Below, piece after piece: positions 1 to 7,504 of a stretch of DNA of 64,000 nucleotides. Source of the DNA: Streptosporangium canum (lineage in GTDB: Bacteria > Actinomycetota > Actinomycetes > Streptosporangiales > Streptosporangiaceae); contig NZ_FOQY01000024.1 in the NCBI RefSeq assembly GCF_900113865.1, forward strand, positions 1-64,000, read 5' to 3'. Positions within the stretch are counted from its first letter, which is position 1. Each line of letters opens with the position of its first letter. Under the pieces are notes generated by a model, which was given only the letters and a program-made list of their open reading frames with translations, made no database searches and was not told the DNA's origin. Both the position numbers and the translations under genes were made by a program.

Positions 1-1214
1 CCGGGCGTCCTGACCGGTGGTTCGGCGGGGGTGGAGGTGGGAGGCAGGGGAGGGGGTTCGACGACCTCGGGGGAGACCGAGGGCGACGCGGAGGGCGACG
101 GCGGCGGTGAGAAGGCAGCCGGGCCGGACGGCTCGGGGGAGGGGGAGGGGGAGGTGGACGGTCCGGCGGCGGCGATCTCGATCCGCTGGACCTCCGGTGG
201 CCGCGCACCGGCCAGCACGTACACGCTGACGCCGCCCGCGATCACCACCAGCCCCGCCCCGGCCGCGACCCCCGCGGCCCTCCTGCGCAGCGTGCCGAGG
301 ACGGTGCGGAACAGCGTGGTCCCGGCCGTCGGATCGGGGTCGCGGAGCCGGAACAGCAGCGGCAGCAGCGCGGCCAGCGCGACCAGTTTGCCCCTGCCCC
401 GCTTCTCCCAGTCCTGGCCGTAGGCGGCGACGGCCACGGCCTCCAGCTCGGCCACGAACCCGGCGGCGGTGGCCGGCCGGTCCATCGGGTCCTTGGCCAG
501 CCCCCTGGCCACCAGCTCCCTGAGCGGCTCCGGAACCTCTCCCACCGGGATCGGCGCACGGTGGTGCTGGTGCCGCAGCACGGCCGGATCGATCGCCCGG
601 TACGGCCGGCGCCCGGTCAGGCACTCGAAGAAGACCGCCGTCGCGGCGTACACGTCCGTGGCCGGCGAGGCGGGGCCGCTGGCCCACTGCTCGGGCGCCA
701 TATAAGGAGGGGTGCCCGCGGGACGGTCCACCGCCCCGGCCGGCACGGCGATGCCGAAGTCGACCAGTTTGCTGGTGCCGTCCGCCTGGACGAGCACGTT
801 CTCCGGCTTGTAGTCCCGGTGCACCAGGCCGGTCCGGTGGGCGGCGGACAGGCCCATGAGCGAGCCCTTGAGCACGAGGAGGGCCGCCTCGGGCCCGGTC
901 GAGCCGTGCTCGCGGAGCAGCTCCCGCAGGGAGACGGCGTCGACGGCCTCCATGACGATGGCGGCGCCCCCCGCCGCCTCGACGTATTCGTAGAGCCGGA
1001 CCACGTTGTCGTCGGCCAGCTCCACCAGGAGCCTGGCCTCGGCCCGGAACCGGGCGAGGAAGTCCGGATCCCGCCTGAGCCGCTCGGACAGGTATTTGAT
1101 CGCGACCTGGACGCCCGACCCGTCGTGCCGGGCGAGGATCACCCGGCCGCCGCCGCCCGCGCCGAGCTCCCTCAGCTCGGTGTAGCCGGGGAGGTGCCAT
1201 CCACTGACCGTCAT
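1..1214 (-). CDS. Ser/Thr protein kinase, C-terminus beyond window
   Basis: Membrane-anchored Hanks-type kinase that phosphorylates proteins on Ser/Thr at the cytoplasmic face. The ATG at 1214 opens a kinase domain with a Gly-rich loop at about residues 18-25, the ATP-binding Lys in VAIK (about 40), catalytic VHRDYKPEN (131-139), DFG (152-154) and APE (173-175). HRDYK in place of the usual HRDLK is a mild oddity. A hydrophobic segment near residues 310-335 is followed by a Ser/Pro/Glu-rich extracellular stretch that is still open at base 1. The fold call is firm; the ligand and targets are unknown. No PASTA repeats are visible in the part present. Confidence 0.93.
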   Translation of the reverse strand, partial: MTVSGWHLPGYTELRELGAGGGGRVILARHDGSGVQVAIKYLSERLRRDPDFLARFRAEARLLVELADDNVVRLYEYVEAAGGAAIVMEAVDAVSLRELLREHGSTGPEAALLVLKGSLMGLSAAHRTGLVHRDYKPENVLVQADGTSKLVDFGIAVPAGAVDRPAGTPPYMAPEQWASGPASPATDVYAATAVFFECLTGRRPYRAIDPAVLRHQHHRAPIPVGEVPEPLRELVARGLAKDPMDRPATAAGFVAELEAVAVAAYGQDWEKRGRGKLVALAALLPLLFRLRDPDPTAGTTLFRTVLGTLRRRAAGVAAGAGLVVIAGGVSVYVLAGARPPEVQRIEIAAAGPSTSPSPSPEPSGPAAFSPPPSPSASPSVSPEVVEPPPLPPTSTPAEPPVRTP

Positions 1215-1291
1215 CGCCGCCCTCCAGCGTTCCGAGTGAAGGTCCTCCCCATGAGACGTGCGCCCCGCGGTCCGGGTTGGCCGGATCGGGC

Positions 1292-1936
1292 TTACCGAAT
1301 GGATATGGTTCGGGAGGCGATGTGCGGCGGTACGTCCAGGTCCATGATCGAGGCGGGGTCGGCCTCGGGGGCGCCCCAGGACGAGTGGAGCGGCAGGACC
1401 CCCGCCCAGACGGGCAGGGCGTAGTCCTCCTCCTCGTCGACCGGCGGCCCCTGCCGTATCTTCACCGACGCCTCGGCCAGGGAGAGGGCGAGCACGGCGG
1501 TCGCGGCGAGCTCCTTCCTGTTCGGCGGGCGCGCGGCGCTCCACTGGCCGGGGGCGAGCTGCTCGGTGATCGCGCGCAGACCGGCCAGGCGCTCCTCGTC
1601 GTCCTCGACGAGGCGGGGGCGGCCGTAGATCATGGCGGAGCGGTAGTTGACCGAGTGGTGGAAGACCGAGCGGGCCAGCACGACGCCGTCCACGTGGGTC
1701 ACCGTGACGCAGACCTCGCCGGTGCCGCGCAGGGACCTGGAGCCGGTGGATCCGTGCAGGTAGAGGGTGTCGTCGATCCGGCCGTAGCCGGTGGGGACCA
1801 CCATCGGGGAACCGCCGGCCACGACGCCCAGGTGGCAGATCAGCCCGGCGTCCAGCACCGCGTACAGGTCCTCGCGGTCGGTCCGGGCCCGTTCCTTCGA
1901 GCGGCGGAGAGTGGTGCGGGGAGTCGGAGAGAGCAT
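1292..1936 (-). CDS. pyridoxamine 5'-phosphate oxidase-family (PNPOx-like) flavoprotein
   Basis: The 214-residue protein has the split-barrel layout of the PNPOx_2/nitroreductase-like group: the GVVAGGSPMVVPTGYG strand pair (about 37-52), an HGSTGSRSL turn (about 61-69) and VFHHSVNYRSAMIYG (about 91-105). Members bind FMN, F420 or heme, so real PNP oxidase activity cannot be assumed. It is divergent from the MocR-type regulator at 2004 across 67 bp that hold AAGTGG-type boxes, which fits a gene controlled by a PLP-sensing regulator. A TAGGTT hexamer on the coding strand just upstream suggests a very short leader. No convincing Shine-Dalgarno is visible. Confidence 0.82.
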   Translation of the reverse strand: MLSPTPRTTLRRSKERARTDREDLYAVLDAGLICHLGVVAGGSPMVVPTGYGRIDDTLYLHGSTGSRSLRGTGEVCVTVTHVDGVVLARSVFHHSVNYRSAMIYGRPRLVEDDEERLAGLRAITEQLAPGQWSAARPPNRKELAATAVLALSLAEASVKIRQGPPVDEEEDYALPVWAGVLPLHSSWGAPEADPASIMDLDVPPHIASRTISIR

Positions 1937-1952
1937 GGCTCTAACCTAGGAA

Positions 1953-2006
1953 GAAGTGGACATCGAGCACACATCCACTTCCTGTCGCTTCCGGGGGACC
2001 ACTTTG
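1953..2006. promoter_or_regulatory. AAGTGG-box operator between PNPOx-like gene and MocR gene
   Basis: GAAGTGGA (1953-1960) and TCCACTTC (1974-1981) form a perfect 8-bp inverted repeat with a 13-bp spacer, about 21 bp centre to centre. A third box, CCACTTTG (1999-2006), is the reverse complement of CAAAGTGG. The PdxR regulators of Corynebacterium recognise an AAAGTGGW-type motif, so three boxes beside a PdxR/MocR gene form a plausible operator. The boxes are seen directly; the binding is inferred. Confidence 0.6.
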
Positions 2007-3476
2007 CCGCGCACCTACGTCGACCTGCCCGTCTCGCTCGACCGCGGGGCTCCCGTGGCCCTCACCGTCCAGCTCGGCGACCGGCTCCGTACCGCCATGC
2101 GCGACGGCACCCTCAAATCCGGCGAGCGCCTGCCCTCCACCCGCGCCCTGGCCCGCCAGCTCTCCATCAGCCGCACCGTCGTCACCGAGGCATACCAGCA
2201 GCTCTACGCCGAGGGCTGGCTCGACGGCCGCCACGGCTCCGGCACCTACGTGGCCGACCTGGTCATCCACGCCCCCGTCACGGCGCGGAGCGGCTCCGCC
2301 GTATCCGGTTCCGTGCCCGCCCTCGCCGGGGGCGGGTCCGCGCCGTCCGGCGGCCCGGCCGTACCGCTCCCGGCCGGCGCGTGCGGGCGCGGCGAGCGGG
2401 TGATCGATCTGCGGCCCGGACACCCCTGGGTCCGCGACTACGACCAGGCGGCCTGGCGCAGGGCGTGGCGGAAGGCCGCCGATCTGCCGCCGGGGGACAG
2501 GTCCGACCCCTACGGCGTCCCGAGGCTCCGCGAGGCCCTGGCCGAGCACCTCCGCAGGACCCGGGCGATCGCCGTCGGCCCGGAGGACATCATGGTCACC
2601 CGGGGCACCGGCAACGGCCTCGACCTCGTCGCCGCCACGCTGCTGAGCGCCGGGGACCGGGCGGGCGTCGAGGACCCCGGCTACCGGGTCGCCAGGAACG
2701 TCTTCGCCGCGCGAGGCGCCGAGATCGTGCCCTGCCCGGTCGACGAGGACGGTGTCGTCGTCGACGGGCTCCCCGACGACCTGCGCGTCCTCTACACCAC
2801 CCCCGCCCACCAGTACCCCCTGGGGGGACGGCTGCCCATCTCGCGAAGGGAACGCCTTCTGGACTGGGCCCGCCGTACCGGGGCGATCATCGTGGAGGAC
2901 GACTACGACGCCGAGTTCCGCTACGACGTCGCCCCGCTGCCCGCGCTCCACGGTCTCGACCCGGACCGGGTGGTCCTGCTCGGCACGCTGTCCAAGTCCC
3001 TCGCCCCCGACATCGGCGTCGGCTGGCTGGTCGCCGCGCCGGACCTGCTCACCGCCATCGTCGCAACCCGCCAGGATCTGAGCGACCGCACCAGCGGCCC
3101 GGCCCAGCAGGCGGTGGCCGTCATGATGGAACGGGGCGACCTGGACCGCCACCTGCGCCGCATGCGGCTGGAGTACGCCCGCCGCCGCGCCGCAGTCGTG
3201 GACGTCCTCGGCCCCCTGGTCACCGGCGACACCGCGGGGCTGCACGTCATGGTCGAGCTCCCCGGCGAGATCATCCCGTCCCTCCTGGAGGAGGCGAGGG
3301 AGCGCGGCGTGCTGCTGGATTCGACGTTGGACCGGCACCACCACGGAGAGGTGCGCAGGCACGGGCTGGTGATCGGATACGGCTCCGCCTCGCTGGCCGA
3401 GGTCAGGCAGGGGGTCGCGGTGGTCGCCGAGCTGATCGGTCCCCGGCTGGCGGATGAAAGCCGAGTGGCGTTCTAA
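2004..3476 (+). CDS. MocR/PdxR-type GntR-aminotransferase fusion regulator
   Basis: An N-terminal winged helix of the GntR class (PSTRALARQLSISRTVVTEAYQQL) is joined to a fold-type I aminotransferase-like domain with a PLP-lysine motif, LGTLSKSLAPDIGVGW, near residue 330. Such proteins sense PLP or amino acids and regulate vitamin B6 or GABA genes. An in-frame GTG at 1956 would extend the protein by 16 residues. I prefer TTG at 2004 because GGGGGA at 1993-1998 is spaced correctly and the earlier start lies inside the operator repeat. It runs divergently to the PNPOx-like gene and is followed 9 nt later by a phosphotransferase. Confidence 0.9.
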   Translation: MPRTYVDLPVSLDRGAPVALTVQLGDRLRTAMRDGTLKSGERLPSTRALARQLSISRTVVTEAYQQLYAEGWLDGRHGSGTYVADLVIHAPVTARSGSAVSGSVPALAGGGSAPSGGPAVPLPAGACGRGERVIDLRPGHPWVRDYDQAAWRRAWRKAADLPPGDRSDPYGVPRLREALAEHLRRTRAIAVGPEDIMVTRGTGNGLDLVAATLLSAGDRAGVEDPGYRVARNVFAARGAEIVPCPVDEDGVVVDGLPDDLRVLYTTPAHQYPLGGRLPISRRERLLDWARRTGAIIVEDDYDAEFRYDVAPLPALHGLDPDRVVLLGTLSKSLAPDIGVGWLVAAPDLLTAIVATRQDLSDRTSGPAQQAVAVMMERGDLDRHLRRMRLEYARRRAAVVDVLGPLVTGDTAGLHVMVELPGEIIPSLLEEARERGVLLDSTLDRHHHGEVRRHGLVIGYGSASLAEVRQGVAVVAELIGPRLADESRVAF

Positions 3477-3485
3477 TGGTGGGCT

Positions 3486-4520
3486 ATGAGCACGCCTGGT
3501 ATCAACTGGTCCCGCCTGGTCGCCTGGATGGCGGCCAACGTCGCCGAGGTGGGGGAGCCCACCGGCGTCTCCCTCATCTCCGGAGGCAGGTCCAACCTGA
3601 CCTACCGGATCGAAACGCAGGCCCGTCCCCTGGTGCTGCGCCGCCCCCCTCTCGGCCACGTCCTGCCCACCGCCCACGACATGCGCCGGGAGTGGCGGGT
3701 CATCTCGGCGCTGGCGGAGACGGAGGTGCCGGTGCCCGAGCCGGTGGCGCTCTGCACCGACGAGGACGTGATCGGCGCGCCCTTCTACCTGATGGGGCAC
3801 GTCGAAGGCGCGGCCGTCCGCAGCCGTGACGAGACGGAGCTGTCACCGTCCCAGGCCAGGACGCTGTCGGAGCGGCTCGCCGAGGTGCTCGCGGCCGTCC
3901 ACGCCGTGGACTACGGCGCGGTCGGCCTGGGCGACTTCGGCCGCCCCGACGGCTACATGGCCCGCCAGCTCGAACGCTGGGGCCAGCAGTGGACGCGTTC
4001 GAAGACCCGTGAGCTCCCCGAGTACGACCGGCTCGCCGCCCGCCTGCTGCGGCGCCTGCCCGACCGCTCCCCGGCCACCCTCCTGCACGGGGACTACCGG
4101 CTCGACAACACCCTGGTACGGCTGGCGCCGGGCGCCGACCCCGAGATCCGGGCGGTGGTCGACTGGGAGATGTCGACCCTGGGAGACCCGATCGCCGACC
4201 TGGGCCTCACCCTGACCTACTGGCAGGACCCGGGAGACGCCGAGCGCTCCTCCATCCCGCTGGCGGGCGACATCACGCTCACCCCGGGTTTCCTCGACAC
4301 CGGGGAGTTCGCCGAGCACTACGCCCGGGTGTCCGGGGCGGACCTGACCGACCTGGACTTCTACGTGGCGTTCGGGAACTTCAAGCTGGCGGTCATCGTC
4401 GAGGGGATCCACGCCCGCTTCATGCAGGGCAAGACCGTCGGTGAGGGCTTCGAGCACGTCGGCGCCTCCGTGCCGACGCTGATCGCGAGGGCGCACCGGG
4501 CGCTCGACGGGCGCGGCTAG
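3486..4520 (+). CDS. APH-superfamily phosphotransferase (ACAD10/FadE36-like)
   Basis: 344 residues with a kinase-like fold: GGRSNLTYRI near the N-terminus, the Brenner-type motif LLHGDYRLDNTLV (about 199-211) and the metal-binding segment VVDWEMSTLGDPIADLGL (about 221-238). This arrangement matches the phosphotransferases that accompany acyl-CoA dehydrogenases in actinobacteria, not clinical aminoglycoside kinases. The substrate is unknown. It follows the MocR gene by 9 nt and is probably cotranscribed. Its stop overlaps the stop of the convergent TetR-like gene by 4 nt. Confidence 0.85.
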   Translation: MSTPGINWSRLVAWMAANVAEVGEPTGVSLISGGRSNLTYRIETQARPLVLRRPPLGHVLPTAHDMRREWRVISALAETEVPVPEPVALCTDEDVIGAPFYLMGHVEGAAVRSRDETELSPSQARTLSERLAEVLAAVHAVDYGAVGLGDFGRPDGYMARQLERWGQQWTRSKTRELPEYDRLAARLLRRLPDRSPATLLHGDYRLDNTLVRLAPGADPEIRAVVDWEMSTLGDPIADLGLTLTYWQDPGDAERSSIPLAGDITLTPGFLDTGEFAEHYARVSGADLTDLDFYVAFGNFKLAVIVEGIHARFMQGKTVGEGFEHVGASVPTLIARAHRALDGRG

Positions 4521-5128
4521 GCGCCCGGACCGGCCGGCCCGGGGAACCCACCGGCGGGCGGGGGCTCGGCGAAGGCGCCGGCGGACGCGGCGAGGGCGGC
4601 GGTCCTGGCCGCGTGGTCGGGCAGGTGCGGGTCGGGTGGCGTGCGGAGAAGCACCAGCTGGTGGTAGAGCGGCGCGGTGGCGGCGATGAGCAGTCGCCGC
4701 GCGTCGGTGCGCGGCGGCAGTTCGCCGCGCCGGACGGCTCGGCTGACGATGATCTCGCAGCGGGCGTACCGGTCCTCCCAGAGCCGCCGCTGGGCGCGGT
4801 CGGCCTGCTCGGAGCGGAACGAGGCGGCGATCAGGGCCGCGACGATCGGCGGCTGGGCGGTCAGGGCCGCCTGGATCTCATGGTTCAGCGCCGCCAGGTC
4901 GCCTTGCAGGGAGCCGGTGTCCGGGGGTTGCCAGTCGTCGTCGCCCGCCGCGTCGAGGACGTCGGCGAGCAGGCCGCCGACGTCGCCCCAGCGCCGGTAC
5001 ACCGTTGCGCGGTGCACGCCCGCGCGGGCCGCGACGGCCGCCCCGTCCTCGGCAGCAGCGCCCGCACTTCGAGGACGCCGGCGAAAAGACAGGGGTGGCC
5101 CCTGACTTTCGTCAGTGTCGACCGCCAT
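4517..5128 (-). CDS. TetR/AcrR-like regulator missing helix 1, probably impaired
   Basis: The recognition part of a TetR HTH is clear (VAARAGVHRATVYRRWGDV, about residues 32-50) and the C-terminal part has TetR ligand-domain character. The roughly 20 residues that normally form helix 1 and the start of helix 2 are absent: RRRPRSAGAAAEDGA runs straight into the HTH. An in-frame deletion or an N-terminal frameshift is the simplest explanation. The palindrome CTGAC-TTTC-GTCAG (5102-5115) lies inside the present N-terminal coding region and could be an old operator. It is divergent from the hydrolase gene at 5152 with only 23 nt between. Confidence 0.72.
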   Translation of the reverse strand: MAVDTDESQGPPLSFRRRPRSAGAAAEDGAAVAARAGVHRATVYRRWGDVGGLLADVLDAAGDDDWQPPDTGSLQGDLAALNHEIQAALTAQPPIVAALIAASFRSEQADRAQRRLWEDRYARCEIIVSRAVRRGELPPRTDARRLLIAATAPLYHQLVLLRTPPDPHLPDHAARTAALAASAGAFAEPPPAGGFPGPAGPGA

Positions 5129-5151
5129 GAACGGGTCAGTACGGTCCGATC

Positions 5152-6327
5152 ATGACCAGAATCGCCCGCGGCGTCCTAGCCGCTCTGCTTGCCGCCACTC
5201 TGCCGATCAGCGCGGTGGCCACGACGTTCGCCGCGCCCGCGGCCGCCGAGAGATCCGCGCCCGTCGCCGGGACCCGGCTCGCGCTGCCCGTCCCGACGGG
5301 GCCGAACGCGGTGGGCCGCAGCACGCTGCATCTCGTTGACAAGGACCGCCGGGACCCCTGGGTGCCCAAGGCGGGTGCGCGGGAGCTGATGGTGTCGATG
5401 TTCTACCCGGCCCGCCGGGGATCGGGCCGAGCCGCGCCCTACATGGGCACCGAGGAGGCCCGGCTGCTGCTCAAGTTCCAGAAGCTGGACAGAGCGGTCC
5501 CCGCCGAGAAGGTGCACGCCGTCCGCACGAACGCGCGCGCCGACGCCCGGCCCGCCGTCGGCAGGCACCCGCTGGTCGTGCTGTCTCCCGGTTTCACGCT
5601 GCCGCGCGCCACCCTCACCCTGGTCGCCGAGGACCTGGCCAGCAGGGGATACGTCGTCGCGGCGGTCGACCATGCCTACGAGTCATCCGGTACGGCCTTC
5701 CCCGGCGGGCGGATGACCACCTGCGTCGCCTGTGAGCGGGTCGAGGACGACAACCGGGGCATCGGCACCGTCGCCACGGGCCGCGCCAAGGACGTGTCAT
5801 TCGTCCTCGACGAGCTGACCGGCCGCCATCCGGCCTGGAAGCACGCCAAGATGATCGACCGCAACCGGATCGGCATGGCCGGGCACTCCATCGGCGGCAA
5901 CAGCGCCGCGCGGACAATGGAGACCGATCGCCGGGTGCGGGCCGGGGTGAACATGGACGGCACGTTCTTCGCCCCCGTGCCCGCCTCCGGTCTGGACGGC
6001 CGCCCCTTCATGATGCTCGGTACCGATTCCCTGCACCGACCGGGCGGCAAGGACAAGTCCTGGGACCGGGACTGGGCGCGCCTGGACGGCTGGAAGCGCT
6101 GGCTGACCGTGGCCGATTCGGGGCACTTCACCTTCATCGATCTGCCGGTGCTCGGCGGCCAGCTCGGCCTGACCACTCCCGAGGCGCCGCTGTCCGGCCG
6201 GCGCTCGGGAGAGATCACGCGTGACTATGTCGGCGCCTTCTTCGACCTGCACCTGCGGGGTATCCCGCAGCCCCTGCTCGACGGGCCTTCGACGGCCAAT
6301 CCCGAGGTCACGTTCCAGAACCCCTGA
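5152..6327 (+). CDS. secreted alpha/beta hydrolase, PAF-acetylhydrolase/lipase-like
   Basis: 391 residues with a Sec signal peptide (MTRIARGVLAALLAATLPIS, Ala-rich cleavage zone near residues 28-33). The mature part holds an oxyanion-side motif VVLSPGF, the nucleophile elbow GMAGHSIGGNSA with Ser near residue 247, a downstream MDGTFF segment and an ADSGHFTF motif carrying the likely catalytic His. This is the layout of bacterial platelet-activating-factor acetylhydrolase-like and cutinase/PETase-neighbour lipases. The likely role is extracellular ester hydrolysis; the substrate is unknown. The divergent TetR-like gene may once have repressed it. Confidence 0.88.
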   Translation: MTRIARGVLAALLAATLPISAVATTFAAPAAAERSAPVAGTRLALPVPTGPNAVGRSTLHLVDKDRRDPWVPKAGARELMVSMFYPARRGSGRAAPYMGTEEARLLLKFQKLDRAVPAEKVHAVRTNARADARPAVGRHPLVVLSPGFTLPRATLTLVAEDLASRGYVVAAVDHAYESSGTAFPGGRMTTCVACERVEDDNRGIGTVATGRAKDVSFVLDELTGRHPAWKHAKMIDRNRIGMAGHSIGGNSAARTMETDRRVRAGVNMDGTFFAPVPASGLDGRPFMMLGTDSLHRPGGKDKSWDRDWARLDGWKRWLTVADSGHFTFIDLPVLGGQLGLTTPEAPLSGRRSGEITRDYVGAFFDLHLRGIPQPLLDGPSTANPEVTFQNP

Positions 6328-6347
6328 CCGCGTTCATGCCCAGAGGG

Positions 6348-6366
6348 CCCGGCCTCGCCGGCCGGG
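6348..6366. terminator. hairpin between convergent genes
   Basis: CCCGGCC-TCGCC-GGCCGGG is a 7-bp perfect stem with a 5-nt loop. It sits between the hydrolase stop and the VOC stop, so it can serve both strands. Confidence 0.55.
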
Positions 6367-6789
6367 TCAGCCGTTGTAGGGAGCGGTGACGTCCAGGACC
6401 CAGGTGACGCCGAAGCGGTCGGTGAGCATGCCGTACAGCGGCGCCCACTGTGCGGCCTCCAAGGGGCGCACCACCGTCGAGCCCTCCGACAGCGTCTGCC
6501 ACAGGGCGCTGATCTCGTCGGCGTCGTCACCGCGCACAGAGACGAAGAAGGGGTTCTCGCCCTGGTTCCAGGGCAGATGGGAGGGCACGTCGTAGGCCAT
6601 GACGTGGAATCCGTTGTCCCCGGCCACCTCGCCCCACATCACCCAGTCCGCCTCGTTCTCGTGCTGCGTGGTGCCTGCGTCCTTGTAGGTGACGGCCACG
6701 GTGTGTCCGCCGAAGACGGACTGGTAGAAGTCCAGCGCCTGACGCGCGTCGCCCCGGAAGTTCAGGTGGGTGGTGGTCGTGACGGGCAT
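6367..6789 (-). CDS. VOC/glyoxalase-fold protein, PhnB-like
   Basis: 140 residues of the vicinal-oxygen-chelate superfamily, PhnB/3-demethylubiquinone group: LNFRGDARQALDFYQSVFGG at the start, MWGEVAGDNGFHVMAYDVP in the middle and LTDRFGVTWVLDV at the end. An ATG at 6789 preceded by AAGGAG at good spacing fixes the start; longer upstream extensions lack coding character. Proteins of this group are often of unknown substrate, and the metal ligands typical of true glyoxalases are not all evident. It is transcribed alone and converges on the hydrolase gene. Confidence 0.85.
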   Translation of the reverse strand: MPVTTTTHLNFRGDARQALDFYQSVFGGHTVAVTYKDAGTTQHENEADWVMWGEVAGDNGFHVMAYDVPSHLPWNQGENPFFVSVRGDDADEISALWQTLSEGSTVVRPLEAAQWAPLYGMLTDRFGVTWVLDVTAPYNG

Positions 6790-7105
6790 GACTGCTCCTT
6801 GCTTTCGGTTCGTCGAATGTGCGCCGCCGCGCTGAAACCCGGGCGCGGTGCGGCGGCGAGGCCACCGTGACCTGGGGCATTGCTCCCCGGTGGCATTGAT
6901 CCCACCATCGCAGAGGTAGCGGACAGGTTGTGGCCTGTACTGCGGGCGGAATGATGGACACGCACAGAACGTCCTCGCGACCGCTCGCGCTGCTCTCACT
7001 GCTCCGGACGCGTCCTGACCGGTCCGGCGAGGACCTCGCCGAGCGGCAGGAGCCGACCGACGGAGTATCGGCGAAACCACCATCCGCCCGACCGTTCAGG
7101 GCCGG
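6790..7105. other. intergenic region, 316 bp
   Basis: I find no credible gene here. It holds the upstream region of the VOC gene. At 7025-7041 there is a short hairpin (CGGCGAG-GAC-CTCGCCG), about 65 nt past the stop of the small membrane protein, which could end the glycosyltransferase transcript. Confidence 0.5.
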
Positions 7106-7504
7106 CTAGTGTGCGCGCCCGGTGGGGCCGCGCCGGGCGCGCCGCGCGGTGAGCAGCGCGGTGAGCAGCGCGCCCAGGGCCGCCGCCGAGGTGACGGCGG
7201 CCAGCGCCGTCACCGCCGCGGGCACGGTGAACGTGCCGCTCAGGAAGAACGCCTCGCTCACGATCACGCCCGCCGAGACGCTGAGCGCCACCGTCAGCGC
7301 CACGCTCTCCATGGCGTCCCCCGTGTGGTCGCGGCGGCCGAGCAGGGGGCGGGCCAGGGCCAGCAGGGCGGCGCCCGGACAGGTGAGCAGGAAGGCCACC
7401 GACACGGTGACGCGCAGCGGTCCGGCACCCGCGACCTGCGTCACGAGCAGCGCGAGCCACCCGGACGCGGCGAGCAGCAGCAGAGGCAGGCGTGAGGTGT
7501 TCAT
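7106..7504 (-). CDS. small multi-spanning membrane protein, polysaccharide locus
   Basis: 132 residues with about four hydrophobic spans and a central FLLTCPGAALLAL motif. ATG at 7504 overlaps the stop of the large glycosyltransferase (ATGA), so the two are translationally coupled. The protein resembles the small membrane protein at 24372-24743 at the other end of the locus: both have PLR, about ten residues, then FLL..PG.A and a Ser/Val-rich span. The function is unknown; a helper of membrane glycosyl transfer is an inference from coupling. Confidence 0.75.
   Translation of the reverse strand: MNTSRLPLLLLAASGWLALLVTQVAGAGPLRVTVSVAFLLTCPGAALLALARPLLGRRDHTGDAMESVALTVALSVSAGVIVSEAFFLSGTFTVPAAVTALAAVTSAAALGALLTALLTARRARRGPTGRAH

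Noticed and set aside
1941-3800. A 619-codon minus-strand frame opposite the MocR gene
   Set aside because: Shadow of the MocR and phosphotransferase genes; no motif, no ribosome binding site.
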